From: Gemmataceae bacterium | GTDB lineage: Bacteria; Planctomycetota; Planctomycetia; Gemmatales; Gemmataceae | Direction: 5' to 3' | DNA: 47,123 nt | NCBI GenBank assembly: GCA_009692005.1 | Contig: SHZZ01000027.1 | Location: 1-47,123, forward strand | Part shown: one piece after another, positions 32,514-41,259 of the stretch | Numbering within the stretch: position 1 is the first letter of the stretch | How the letters are laid out: the number at the start of each line of letters is the position of its first letter | Position numbers and translations under genes: made by a program | The notes under the pieces: model-generated | Told to the model about the DNA's origin: nothing | What the model saw: only the letters and a program-made list of their open reading frames with translations | Database searches by the model: none

Positions 32514-33695
32514 ATGAAGGAACATTTGATCCGCGACAACCATTCCCTGAAGTCCTGCCTGGAAAGTCTGTCACGGGCCAGCATCATCGCCTTCGACACT
32601 GAGTTTGTCAGCGAGGAATCGTTTCGGCCAGAACTTTGCCTTTTACAGGTGGCCACGGAGGAAGAACTCTTTGTTATTGATCCACTGCAAGTGGAGGGGT
32701 TGAATGGATTTTGGGACATTCTTTCCACGGGGCAAAAGGTGGTTATTGTCCACGCGGGCAGAGAGGAGATCCGCATTTGCCAGGTGCTGTCGGGGAAGCA
32801 ACCTGGGGGAATATTCGATATTCAGGTGGCGGCCGGTCTGCTGGGTTTGGGTTACCCATCCAGCTACGCCTCCCTGGTGCAAAACCTGACAGGCACGAGG
32901 TTGTCCAAACAGGAAACCTTGACCGATTGGCGCATCCGACCGCTTCGGGAGGAACAGATCCGTTACGCTTTTGACGATGTGCGCTACCTGATTCCCTGCT
33001 GGAAAAAGATGAGCCAGCGCCTGGAGAAACTGGAACGGGAAGCATGGGCGGGGGAGGAATTCGCCATGCTCTTGGCCAAAGTGAATTTGAATGATGGGGA
33101 AAGCGAACGCTGGCGAAAAGTAAAAGGGGCGGGCAGCCTCGATGCCAGGAAGCTGGCAATGCTGCGCGAGATTTTCAAGTGGCGCGAGGAGATGGCGGCG
33201 AAAAGGAACCGGCCCGTGCGGGCCATTTTGCGCGACGATCTCATCATTGAAGTGGTCAAGAGGAACCCCAAGGAAGGGAGTGATCTGGCACACCTTCGTG
33301 GCATCCAGCCGCGGGATACCACGGCCCTTTTTGCTTGCCTGGAAAAAGCCCGCGCCATTTCCAAGGAGGAACTCCCCGAGGTCGAGGATTACCGCCAGGA
33401 GCCGCCGCAAGTGCAAACCATCGCCCAGGTTTTGGGCAGTATCCTGGCCGACCACTGCGCCCGCGAGGAACTCACCCCAGGGTTGGTGGCAACTACCTCC
33501 GACCTGCGCGACCTGGTCCGGGGCAAGCTCGAAGGCAATGGCCTTTCCCCTGACAATGCCCTGGCCGACGGCTGGAGGAAGAAGCACATCTTGCCGATTT
33601 TTATGGCCTTTCTTGAGGGAAAATCCTCTCTTCGCCTGGCCCGGGTCGATCGGGAATCGCCCTTTGAATATGATAATCATTCATCCCGCGGGTAA
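32514..33695 (+). CDS. rnd: Ribonuclease D
   Basis: 393 residues. A 3'-5' exoribonuclease of the DEDD family that trims tRNA and other RNA 3' ends. Exo motifs: FDTEF (catalytic Asp, Glu), the [12 protein letters not shown] segment with motif II-like acidic residues, and YAFDDVRYL (motif III, Tyr variant). An HRDC-type domain follows (about 205-280; [21 protein letters not shown]). ATG 32514 is preferred, with AAGGG about 8 nt upstream; GTG 32505 is the alternative. thrC starts 17 bp after the stop. Confidence 0.88.
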   Translation: MKEHLIRDNHSLKSCLESLSRASIIAFDTEFVSEESFRPELCLLQVATEEELFVIDPLQVEGLNGFWDILSTGQKVVIVHAGREEIRICQVLSGKQPGGIFDIQVAAGLLGLGYPSSYASLVQNLTGTRLSKQETLTDWRIRPLREEQIRYAFDDVRYLIPCWKKMSQRLEKLEREAWAGEEFAMLLAKVNLNDGESERWRKVKGAGSLDARKLAMLREIFKWREEMAAKRNRPVRAILRDDLIIEVVKRNPKEGSDLAHLRGIQPRDTTALFACLEKARAISKEELPEVEDYRQEPPQVQTIAQVLGSILADHCAREELTPGLVATTSDLRDLVRGKLEGNGLSPDNALADGWRKKHILPIFMAFLEGKSSLRLARVDRESPFEYDNHSSRG

Positions 33696-33712
33696 TTGTC
33701 CCACCCGCTGGA

Positions 33713-35128
33713 ATGTTGAGGACCATCCACTTGCGAAGCGACCTTGCCTTTCAGCGATGCATCCTGCCGGAATGCAACGGAACCGCCTCCCTCGATGACA
33801 CCCGCTTTGCCTGCCCGAAGTGCGAAGGCCTCATGGATGTCGCCTACGACTGGAACAAACTGCCGGTCCCCTCCTCCATGGCTTTTTTTGAATCCAAGTG
33901 GAGCCAAAGGCATTTGCCGCGCTCTTTCAGCGGCGTTTGGCGCTTCCACGATTTGCTTCCCTTCGCACCCCCGGAAATGGTCCTGACCATTGGCGAAGGG
34001 CAAACCCTCCTGCAGAGGGCCGATCTCGTGGCCCAATACACCGGGCTGAACTCGGGCAACCTCTTCCTGCAATACGAAGGGATGAACCCCTCCGGCAGTT
34101 TCAAAGATAACGGCATGACAGCGGCATTCACGCACGCACGCATGACTGGCGCCAAGCGCGCCGCCTGCGCCAGCACAGGCAACACCAGCGCCTCCCTGGC
34201 CGCCTATTGTTCCGCCACCGGCCTCATGCGCGGGATTGTCTTCATCGGCAGCGGCAAGATTTCCTATGGCAAACTGGCGCAAGCGCTTGACCATGGCGCC
34301 CTCACACTGCAAATCGCCGGCGACTTTGACGATGCCATGCAGCGCGTCCAGCAAGTCTCCCGCAAGCTCGGTATTTACCTGGTCAACAGTGTCAATCCTT
34401 TCCGGCTGGAGGGACAAAAGACCATCATGTACCGGGTTCTTGAGGGTCTGCGCTGGGAAGTTCCCGACTGGATCGTGGTGCCTGGAGGAAACCTCGGCAA
34501 CTCCTCGGCTTTTGGCAAAGCCTTCATGGAACTAAAGGAACTGGGGCTGATTAACAAGGTTCCCCGCCTGGCCGTGATCAACGCCGCCGGCGCCAACACT
34601 TTCAACCTGCTGACAGGGCAAAACCAAGTCACCTGGAACCAGGGCAAGCCCGATTACAAAACTACCGAGAAGTTTTTTCACGCCATGGATGAGAAAAACC
34701 TGCGCGCCTCGACCATTGCCAGCGCTATCGAGATCAACCGGCCGGTTAATTTATCCAAGGCGCTCAGGGCGCTGGAATTCTGCAACGGCGTTGTCACCGA
34801 GGTTACTGATCAGGAGATTCTCGACGCCAAGGCCAAAGTCGGCGCAGGCGGCCTGGGGTGCGAACCGGCATCGGCGGCAAGCGTGGCCGGCGCCAGAAAG
34901 TTAACCGGCCAGGGCGTCATCGCGCCCAGTGAGCGGGTTGTCTGTATTTTGACTGGCCATCAGTTGAAGGACCCCACCGCTACTGTGGCTTACCATGGCG
35001 CGGACCAGAAAACCTTTGACGAGGTTCTAGGGGTGCGCGGTGTCCGCCGGGCGGGGTTTGCCAACCGCGCGGTCCAGCTTCCCAATAGCCTGGACGACAT
35101 TATCAAAGCCATTGAGGTCTTTTCTTGA
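33713..35128 (+). CDS. thrC: Threonine synthase
   Basis: 471 residues. A PLP enzyme converting O-phosphohomoserine to threonine. The N-terminus holds a zinc-ribbon-like pair of Cys doublets (RCILPEC and ACPKCEG, about 15-41), seen in many long-form threonine synthases. The PLP lysine is in [12 protein letters not shown] and the phosphate-binding loop in [14 protein letters not shown]. Cysteine and serine patterns fit the class. The gene sits between rnd and dapB with 17-bp and 13-bp gaps, so the three are probably one operon. DapB and ThrC both act on branches from aspartate. Confidence 0.92.
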   Translation: MLRTIHLRSDLAFQRCILPECNGTASLDDTRFACPKCEGLMDVAYDWNKLPVPSSMAFFESKWSQRHLPRSFSGVWRFHDLLPFAPPEMVLTIGEGQTLLQRADLVAQYTGLNSGNLFLQYEGMNPSGSFKDNGMTAAFTHARMTGAKRAACASTGNTSASLAAYCSATGLMRGIVFIGSGKISYGKLAQALDHGALTLQIAGDFDDAMQRVQQVSRKLGIYLVNSVNPFRLEGQKTIMYRVLEGLRWEVPDWIVVPGGNLGNSSAFGKAFMELKELGLINKVPRLAVINAAGANTFNLLTGQNQVTWNQGKPDYKTTEKFFHAMDEKNLRASTIASAIEINRPVNLSKALRALEFCNGVVTEVTDQEILDAKAKVGAGGLGCEPASAASVAGARKLTGQGVIAPSERVVCILTGHQLKDPTATVAYHGADQKTFDEVLGVRGVRRAGFANRAVQLPNSLDDIIKAIEVFS

Positions 35129-35141
35129 ACGGGGACTTGCC

Positions 35142-35942
35142 ATGAAAATTGCTATCGGGATAAACGGCGCGGCCGGGAGAATGGGACAGCGGTTGGTGGC
35201 CCTGTCGCAAGAAGACCCGGAATTAAAGCTGGTGGCAGCGCTGGAATTTCCCCAACACCCAAGTTTGGGAAAGGACGCGGGCGAAATTGCCGGCCTGGGA
35301 ATACTGGGCCTGCCCGTGCAAGCTCAGCCAGGCCTGGGGACTACTATCAATGCTCTCATCGATTTTTCCACCCCGGAAGGGACCATGACGATTTTGCCTC
35401 TCTGCCTCAACAGAAAAATTCCCCTGGTGGTCGCCACCACCGGCCACACCAGTGAGCAAAGGCAGGAGATCGCTTCCGCCGCCCACCAGATTCCCGTTCT
35501 CCATGCTCCTAACATGAGTCTGGCAGTCAATGTTCTCTTTGAGTTGACCCGAGTGGCGTCGCAATTACTGGCTGGGAAGGGGTTCGATGTGGAAATCATC
35601 GAACGGCATCACCGGTACAAGAAGGATTCCCCGAGCGGCACCGCTTTGCAGTTCGCCAAGATCGTGCAGCAGGTTCAGGGGCAAAAGGAATTCCGCCATG
35701 GGCGAGAAGGGCTGGTGGGGGAAAGGCCGGAAAGCGAGATCGGCATTCACGCCGTGCGCGTGGGCGACAATGTGGGCGAGCACACGGTGGTTTTCAGCAC
35801 GCTTGGCGAGACCATGGAGTTGGTGCATAAAGGGCACACGCGAGACAGTTACGCCCGAGGGGCGCTTCTGGCAGCCAAGTTCCTTGCAAGTAAGGGTCCG
35901 GGAATGTATTCCATGAACGATGTATTGGGAATAGCGCCCTGA
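35142..35942 (+). CDS. dapB: 4-hydroxy-tetrahydrodipicolinate reductase
   Basis: 266 residues from ATG 35142. An NAD(P)H-dependent enzyme of the lysine/diaminopimelate pathway. Nucleotide-binding GINGAAGRMGQ opens the chain; the catalytic region HHRYKKDSPSGTAL near 155 includes the paired His and the Lys. The C-terminal GIHAVRVGDNVGEHTVVF and HTRDSYARGALLAAKFL are standard. GGGGACT lies upstream at about 7 nt. Diaminopimelate synthesis fits with peptidoglycan production, which planctomycetes are now known to have. Confidence 0.93.
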   Translation: MKIAIGINGAAGRMGQRLVALSQEDPELKLVAALEFPQHPSLGKDAGEIAGLGILGLPVQAQPGLGTTINALIDFSTPEGTMTILPLCLNRKIPLVVATTGHTSEQRQEIASAAHQIPVLHAPNMSLAVNVLFELTRVASQLLAGKGFDVEIIERHHRYKKDSPSGTALQFAKIVQQVQGQKEFRHGREGLVGERPESEIGIHAVRVGDNVGEHTVVFSTLGETMELVHKGHTRDSYARGALLAAKFLASKGPGMYSMNDVLGIAP

Positions 35943-36053
35943 GCCCGTTTATGCGGATTTAATCTTTCCGGGAAACTCTTGCTAAACTGGAAGTGTTGAA
36001 TGAGAATAAGGGAGCCATTAATCTCAGGCGGACAAGGGATTTCAGGAACAATC

Positions 36054-38873
36054 ATGGGTTTCAAGATAAAAACGCAGGCGTGGCTGGTTGCCGGGCTGGT
36101 TCTTTTCTTTCCCTTTGCAATTTATGCGCAAGACCCGGCTCAGGTCGAGTTCTTTGAAAAAAAAATCCGCCCCGTTCTATCTGAACACTGCGCCAAATGC
36201 CATGACCTCGATGGGAAAAAACCAAAAGGCGGCTTCTCCACAAAGGACCGACCGTCCCTTTTAAAAGGTGGCGATTCTGGCCCGGCCTTGGTTCCAGGAA
36301 AACCGGCTGAGAGCCTTCTGATTCAAGCCCTCGGTTTCCAGGGCGATTTAAAAATGCCTCCCAAGGGCAAACTGCCAGATTCCGTCATCGAAGATTTCAC
36401 CACCTGGGTAAAGAAGGGCGCGGTGGATCCCCGCGATGGCAAAGCTCCCTCGCCACTTGCTACCAAAGCCAAGAGCGGGAATTGGTGGTCATTCAAAACC
36501 CTGCAGAATGCCGCAGTTCCTGAAATCAAAAAACAGCCGGGCGTGGTTAACGATATTGACCGCTTTATCCAGGCCCGCCTGCAAAAAGAAAATCTCCCAA
36601 GCGCGCCAGAAGCATCCAAAACAATTCTAGCCCGCAGAATTTATTTCGATCTCACCGGGCTGGCGCCAACCCCTCAGCAACTGCGCGTTTTCCTTGACGA
36701 CTCCTCGCCCAACGCCTACGAGAAACTGGTTGATTCCCTTTTACAATCGCCCCATTTTGGCGAACGCTGGGGAAGGAATTGGCTGGATGTCGTGCGTTTT
36801 TCGGAATCGAGCGGCGGCGGCAGAACCGCGATTTTCCCCGATGCCTGGCGCTTCCGCGACTATGTCATCCGTTCTTTCAACCAAGACAAGCCTTTCAACC
36901 GCTTTATTCAGGAGCAAATCGCGGGCGACTTGCTGGAAGCCAAAACCCCCGCTGAGGTGGAAAACAACCTGGTGGCAACGACCTTCCTTGCCATCGGGCC
37001 CACCAATTTCGAAAGGCAAGACAAGAAAATCCTGGAAATGGATGTCATCGACGAGCAGCTTGACACTTTGGGAAAAGCCTTTCTGGGGATGACCCTTGGC
37101 TGCGCCCGCTGCCATGACCACAAGTTTGACCCCATTCCCACCCAGGATTATTACGCCCTGGCCGGAATTTTCAAAAGCACCAAGACGCTGATCCACGACA
37201 ATGTTTCCAAATGGGTGGACCGCGACCTGCCGGTGGATCCTGCTAGCGCAGGGAAAATCGCCGAGCACAAAAAACTCACCTCCGCCCTGGAAAATCAAAT
37301 CAAGGAACTCAAAAGCCAAAACAAAGGCGCCAAACCGATCCTGGCCAAGGAAGACCTGAGCGCACTGGGCGGCTTAATCCTCGACGATTCCCAGGCGGAA
37401 AAAGTCGGCGATTGGAAAGATTCCCGATTCAGCGGATCTTTCATCGGCGCTGGGTACATTCACGACGACAACAAGGGCCAGGGCGAAAAGACGGTCACCT
37501 TCAATCCGGAATTCACCAAGGGTGGCAAGTACGAGGTCCTGCTCGCCTATGCGCCGGGAGGCGGCCGGGCTGACTCCGTGCCCGTTACTATTTTTCATGC
37601 CGATGGCGAAACCGTGGTTCCCGTCAACATGAAAAAGAGCCCCGAGGTCGAGGGGCGTTTCGTCAGCCTGGGGCAGTTCCGTTTTGAAGCTTCTGGACAG
37701 GGTTTCATCATGGTTTCCAATCAGGACGCCAAGGGCCATGTCACGGTGGATGCCGCCTGGTTTTTGCCCCTGGACGAGCAGGGAAAGGTGATCCGGCCAG
37801 CGGTAAAGAACGGCGGCAAACCCGGAGAAATGCAAAACCTCAAGAAGTTGGAAGACGAGTTGAAGGCCTTGAAAAGCAAAGCGCCACCCAAGCCAGTCGC
37901 CATGTCGGTGGAAGAAGAGAAAACTCCCGCGAACATACGCATTTTCATTCGCGGCAATATCCACACCCCGGGCGCCTTGGTGACTCGGGGCTACCTCTCC
38001 GCCGTTTCCACCAGCGTCATTCACCCTATTCCCGCCAAGGCTAGCGGCAGAAACGAGTTTGCACTTTGGCTGACCGACCCAGGCAACACCCTGACTTCCC
38101 GCGTAACCGTCAATCGATTGTGGCATTGGCTTTTTGGTTCTGGCCTGGTTCGCACTACCGACAACTTCGGCATCACGGGGGAGACGCCTTCACATCCCGA
38201 ACTTCTCGACTTTCTTGCCACCCGGTTCGTTCGCGAAGGGTGGACGGTTAAAAAGCTCGTCAAGGAAATGGCGCTAAGCGGAACCTATCGGCAGAGTTCG
38301 GAAACCACCGAGGAAGCCCGCCGCCGAGACCCGGATAACCGTTTGCTTTCCCACATGAACCGCCGCCGCCTCGAAGCGGAGCAGGTGCGCGACACCATGT
38401 TGCAAACAACGGGCAATCTTGACCTGGCCGTGGGCGGCCCGAATATCAGGGCGGGAACCAACAGCGAGTACGGCTACAAGTTCAACGATTTTCGACGAAG
38501 CGTCTACACCCCGGTTTTCCGCAACACCCTGCCGGAACTTTTTGAAGTCTTTGACTTCCCTGATCCCAACTTGGTGATTGGAAAAAGAAATACCAGCACG
38601 GTGGCGCCGCAGGCTTTGTTCCTCATGAACAACCCGCAGGTGATGGAATATTCCCGGCTGGCGGCGGCAAAGTTGCTAGCCAAGCCGGGGCTGAGTGATG
38701 CAATGCGTGTTCAGGAAGTTTTTCTAACCGTGCTGAACCGACAACCCGAGGCCAAGGAATTGGACCAAACCCTGGCTTTTTCCAGGGGTTTTTCAGCAAA
38801 GGACAAGGAAACCGCCTGGGCCCAGGTGTTTCAGGCAACCTTTAGCACTTTGGATTTCCGATATTTACATTAG
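36054..38873 (+). CDS. Planctomycete cytochrome-domain/DUF1549/DUF1553 protein with golvesin-like insertion
   Basis: 939 residues from ATG 36054, with CAGGA about 7 nt upstream; the upstream in-frame ATG at 36000 would push the signal peptide inward. Signal peptide (1-26). Planctomycete cytochrome c-like domain with CAKCH (C46, C49, H50), then DUF1549 (about 162-390), DUF1553 (about 662-939). Between them at about 440-575 lies a beta-rich segment (LDDSQAEKVGDW to AAWFLPLDE, with SGSFIGAGYIHD and FNPEFTKGGKYEVLLAY) resembling the golvesin C-terminal/xanthan lyase carbohydrate-binding-like domain. The role of DUF1549/1553 proteins is unknown; the paired DUF1501 gene starts 47 bp downstream. Confidence 0.87.
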   Translation: MGFKIKTQAWLVAGLVLFFPFAIYAQDPAQVEFFEKKIRPVLSEHCAKCHDLDGKKPKGGFSTKDRPSLLKGGDSGPALVPGKPAESLLIQALGFQGDLKMPPKGKLPDSVIEDFTTWVKKGAVDPRDGKAPSPLATKAKSGNWWSFKTLQNAAVPEIKKQPGVVNDIDRFIQARLQKENLPSAPEASKTILARRIYFDLTGLAPTPQQLRVFLDDSSPNAYEKLVDSLLQSPHFGERWGRNWLDVVRFSESSGGGRTAIFPDAWRFRDYVIRSFNQDKPFNRFIQEQIAGDLLEAKTPAEVENNLVATTFLAIGPTNFERQDKKILEMDVIDEQLDTLGKAFLGMTLGCARCHDHKFDPIPTQDYYALAGIFKSTKTLIHDNVSKWVDRDLPVDPASAGKIAEHKKLTSALENQIKELKSQNKGAKPILAKEDLSALGGLILDDSQAEKVGDWKDSRFSGSFIGAGYIHDDNKGQGEKTVTFNPEFTKGGKYEVLLAYAPGGGRADSVPVTIFHADGETVVPVNMKKSPEVEGRFVSLGQFRFEASGQGFIMVSNQDAKGHVTVDAAWFLPLDEQGKVIRPAVKNGGKPGEMQNLKKLEDELKALKSKAPPKPVAMSVEEEKTPANIRIFIRGNIHTPGALVTRGYLSAVSTSVIHPIPAKASGRNEFALWLTDPGNTLTSRVTVNRLWHWLFGSGLVRTTDNFGITGETPSHPELLDFLATRFVREGWTVKKLVKEMALSGTYRQSSETTEEARRRDPDNRLLSHMNRRRLEAEQVRDTMLQTTGNLDLAVGGPNIRAGTNSEYGYKFNDFRRSVYTPVFRNTLPELFEVFDFPDPNLVIGKRNTSTVAPQALFLMNNPQVMEYSRLAAAKLLAKPGLSDAMRVQEVFLTVLNRQPEAKELDQTLAFSRGFSAKDKETAWAQVFQATFSTLDFRYLH

Positions 38874-38879
38874 GCCATT

Positions 38880-38908
38880 CTCTGGGAAAATACCCAGAGG
38901 TAGTTTTT
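38880..38908 (+). terminator. Intercistronic hairpin between the DUF1549/1553 and DUF1501 genes
   Basis: A perfect 7-bp stem (CTCTGGG at 38880-38886 with CCCAGAG at 38893-38899) with a 6-nt loop is followed by GTAG and five T. It falls in the 47-bp gap, so it could partly terminate or attenuate transcription into DUF1501. Confidence 0.5.
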
Positions 38909-38920
38909 GAGGGGCAGCTT

Positions 38921-40336
38921 GTGATGTTTAATCGAAGAAAATTCCTGGAATCGGCTTCCTGCGGCTTTGGTCACCTGGCCTTGCTCGGTTTGGCTGGAGG
39001 TCAGGCCAGGGCCGCCGCGCTCGACCCTTTGGCCCCCAAAGCCGGGCCCTTTCCCGCCAAGGCCAAGCGGATCATTTTCCTCTTTATGCAGGGCGGGCCC
39101 AGCCATGTCGATTCCTTTGATTACAAACCGAAGCTCGATCAACTTGACGGGCAGATGCTGGATTTTCGCGACGCCCGTGTTCTGGCGAAAACCGGCTCGG
39201 TGGTGAAACACCGGGTCATGAAGTCTCTTTGGAAGTTCAAACAATACGGTCAGTCGGGGAAATGGGCCTCAACCCTTTTCCCGCAAATTTCCAGCCACGC
39301 CGACGATTTGTGCTTCCTCCATGGCATGCGAACAGAAGGCGTTGCACACGGCCCGGCAACCCTGTTCCTGCACACCGGGTCGATCAACCTCATTCGGCCT
39401 TCCATGGGATCCTGGGTCTCCTACGGCCTGGGGACTGAAAACCGAAATCTACCCGGCTTTGTCACTCTTAGCCCTTCCATGGGCAACGGCGGGCCGAGGA
39501 ATTACAGCAACGCTTTTCTGCCGGCGGTGTACCAGGGCACGGCGGTCGGCCGCGCCGGCATTGCCGCCAAGGAATCGACCATCCGAAATCTGAGCAATCC
39601 CAAGTCATCAATCCCTGATCAAAAGAGGTACCTGGAATTCCTGGCCATGCTCAATGCCGGCCAGGCAGCCAAAAACCCAGGAGACAAAGAATACGAGGCG
39701 GTGCTAAACTCGTATGAATTGGGCTGGCGCATGCAGAACTTCGCGCCGGAAACTCTCGACCTTTCACGGGAAAATAAAACCACGCTGGAAGAATATGGCG
39801 TGGGCCAGTCGGCCACGGATAACTACGGCCGTTTGTGCCTCACGGCCCGCAGAATGGCGGAAGCCGGGGTGCGCTACATTCAAGTGAACTACGGCGATAA
39901 CACCAACAACCCCGCCTGGGACCAGCATTCCAACTTGCCAAAACATGCCGATCATGCCAAAGCGGTTGATCAACCAGTGGCAGCGCTCCTGGGGGATTTG
40001 AAACGCCGCGGCTTGCTGGAAGACACCCTGGTATGGTTCGGCGGCGAGTTTGGCCGAACCCCCTATTCAGAAAAGAATGGCACTGGCCGCGATCACAATC
40101 CGGGTGGCTTTACGGTTTGGCTGGCGGGGGGCGGGGTGAAGCCCGCTTTCTCCTATGGCGCCACCGACGAGTTTGGTTTTAGCGCCGTCGATGGCTGCGT
40201 TCACATGCACGACTTACACGCCACTATTCTTCATCTCATGGGACTGAACCACGAGAAATTGACTTTCAAATTAGATGGGCGCGACTTCCGTCTGACCGAT
40301 GTTCATGGGCAAGTGGTCAAAGAAATCATGGCCTAA
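38921..40336 (+). CDS. DUF1501 protein paired with the DUF1549/1553 gene
   Basis: 471 residues. A Tat-like NRRKFLESASCGFGHLALLGLAGG N-terminus leads a DUF1501 body with FLFMQGGPSHVDSFDYKP, TLVWFGGEFGRTPY and GRDHNPGGFTVWLAGGGVK. GTG 38921 and ATG 38924 are adjacent possible starts. Alkaline-phosphatase/sulfatase-like fold; activity unknown. DUF1549/1553 plus DUF1501 is a standard planctomycete gene pair and is presumed to act on the same exported substrate. Confidence 0.88.
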   Translation: MMFNRRKFLESASCGFGHLALLGLAGGQARAAALDPLAPKAGPFPAKAKRIIFLFMQGGPSHVDSFDYKPKLDQLDGQMLDFRDARVLAKTGSVVKHRVMKSLWKFKQYGQSGKWASTLFPQISSHADDLCFLHGMRTEGVAHGPATLFLHTGSINLIRPSMGSWVSYGLGTENRNLPGFVTLSPSMGNGGPRNYSNAFLPAVYQGTAVGRAGIAAKESTIRNLSNPKSSIPDQKRYLEFLAMLNAGQAAKNPGDKEYEAVLNSYELGWRMQNFAPETLDLSRENKTTLEEYGVGQSATDNYGRLCLTARRMAEAGVRYIQVNYGDNTNNPAWDQHSNLPKHADHAKAVDQPVAALLGDLKRRGLLEDTLVWFGGEFGRTPYSEKNGTGRDHNPGGFTVWLAGGGVKPAFSYGATDEFGFSAVDGCVHMHDLHATILHLMGLNHEKLTFKLDGRDFRLTDVHGQVVKEIMA

Positions 40337-40350
40337 CTTCATTTTGCCGA

Positions 40351-40368
40351 GCGGCTAGCTTCAGCCGC
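40351..40368. terminator. Hairpin between convergent DUF1501 and yebC genes
   Basis: GCGGCT and AGCCGC flank a 6-nt loop in the 41-bp gap between the two convergent genes. No T-run follows on the + strand; the minus-strand side reads into a weak AAAAT stretch. Terminator role is inferred from position only. Confidence 0.4.
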
Positions 40369-40377
40369 CTTGGGGAA

Positions 40378-41124
40378 TTACTCCATCTCGGCCATGGCTG
40401 CGTCATCCAGGTTGGCGTTGCAATGGACATTCTGCACATCGTCATGGTCGTCGAGGAGGAGCAGCAATTTGGCAACTTTCCTCGATAAATTGGCATCAGC
40501 ATCGACCGACAATTTGGGCAACTGAGTGATTTCCTTCAAGGCCAGTGAAATCTTCTTCTCCTCCAACACATCCTGCACCTTGGAAAAACTGACGGTATCG
40601 CAAGTGATGCGGAAGTTTTCACCGTCCCTTTGCATGTCGTCGGCGCCAGCTTCCAGGGCGATGTTCATCAAATATTCCTCATCCTGCCCGGCAGAAGGGA
40701 CCAGGAACACCCCCTTGCGTTCGAAAAAATGCGCGGCGCAACCCGAGGAGCCCATGTTGCCCCCGCCTCGCTCGAAGATCTTTCGAATTTCCCCATTGGT
40801 CCGGTTGCGGCTGTCGGTGACAACCTCGACCAGAACGGCCGTGCCGCCAGGGCCGAAGCCCTCGTAGGTAAGTTCCTCGAGGATCGTTCCTTCGATGTCG
40901 CCCGTGCCTTTTTTGACCGCCCTTTCAATGTTGTCCTTGGGCATGCTGACAGAGCGGGCTTTGTCGATGGCATAGCGAAGTTTCAGGTTCATGCCGGGGT
41001 CGCCACCGCCATTGCGCGCGGCAATGATGATGATCCGGCTTAATTTGCTCCACAGCTTGCCCCGCTTGTTATCAACGGCGCCTTTTTTATGCTGGATGTT
41101 CGCCCAATGAGAATGCCCTGACAT
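40378..41124 (-). CDS. yebC: YebC/PmpR-family protein
   Basis: 248 residues with the invariant start MSGHSHWANIQHKKGAVDNKRG and SMPKDNIERAVKKGTGD. YebC-family members have been described as transcription regulators and as factors that help translation through proline-rich stretches; the assignment for this organism is open. A single copy appears in the window. It shares strand with the TPR gene, 135 bp downstream of that gene's start side; no operon link is evident. Confidence 0.9.
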   Translation of the reverse strand: MSGHSHWANIQHKKGAVDNKRGKLWSKLSRIIIIAARNGGGDPGMNLKLRYAIDKARSVSMPKDNIERAVKKGTGDIEGTILEELTYEGFGPGGTAVLVEVVTDSRNRTNGEIRKIFERGGGNMGSSGCAAHFFERKGVFLVPSAGQDEEYLMNIALEAGADDMQRDGENFRITCDTVSFSKVQDVLEEKKISLALKEITQLPKLSVDADANLSRKVAKLLLLLDDHDDVQNVHCNANLDDAAMAEME

Positions 41125-41259
41125 TAACTTGGCTCCTCCCCCGACCGCGGAGGGTCCTGCTTTTTTGTTTCAATCTCTACTTGGTATTTTACAACGACTA
41201 CCACGGGATTCCAGTGAAGACTCATCTACACGGATGAATACTTGGCCATCGGCAGGCGC

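Noticed and set aside
32643-33680. 345-residue minus-strand ORF antisense to rnd
   Set aside because: rnd has intact DEDD and HRDC features; the antisense frame has none.
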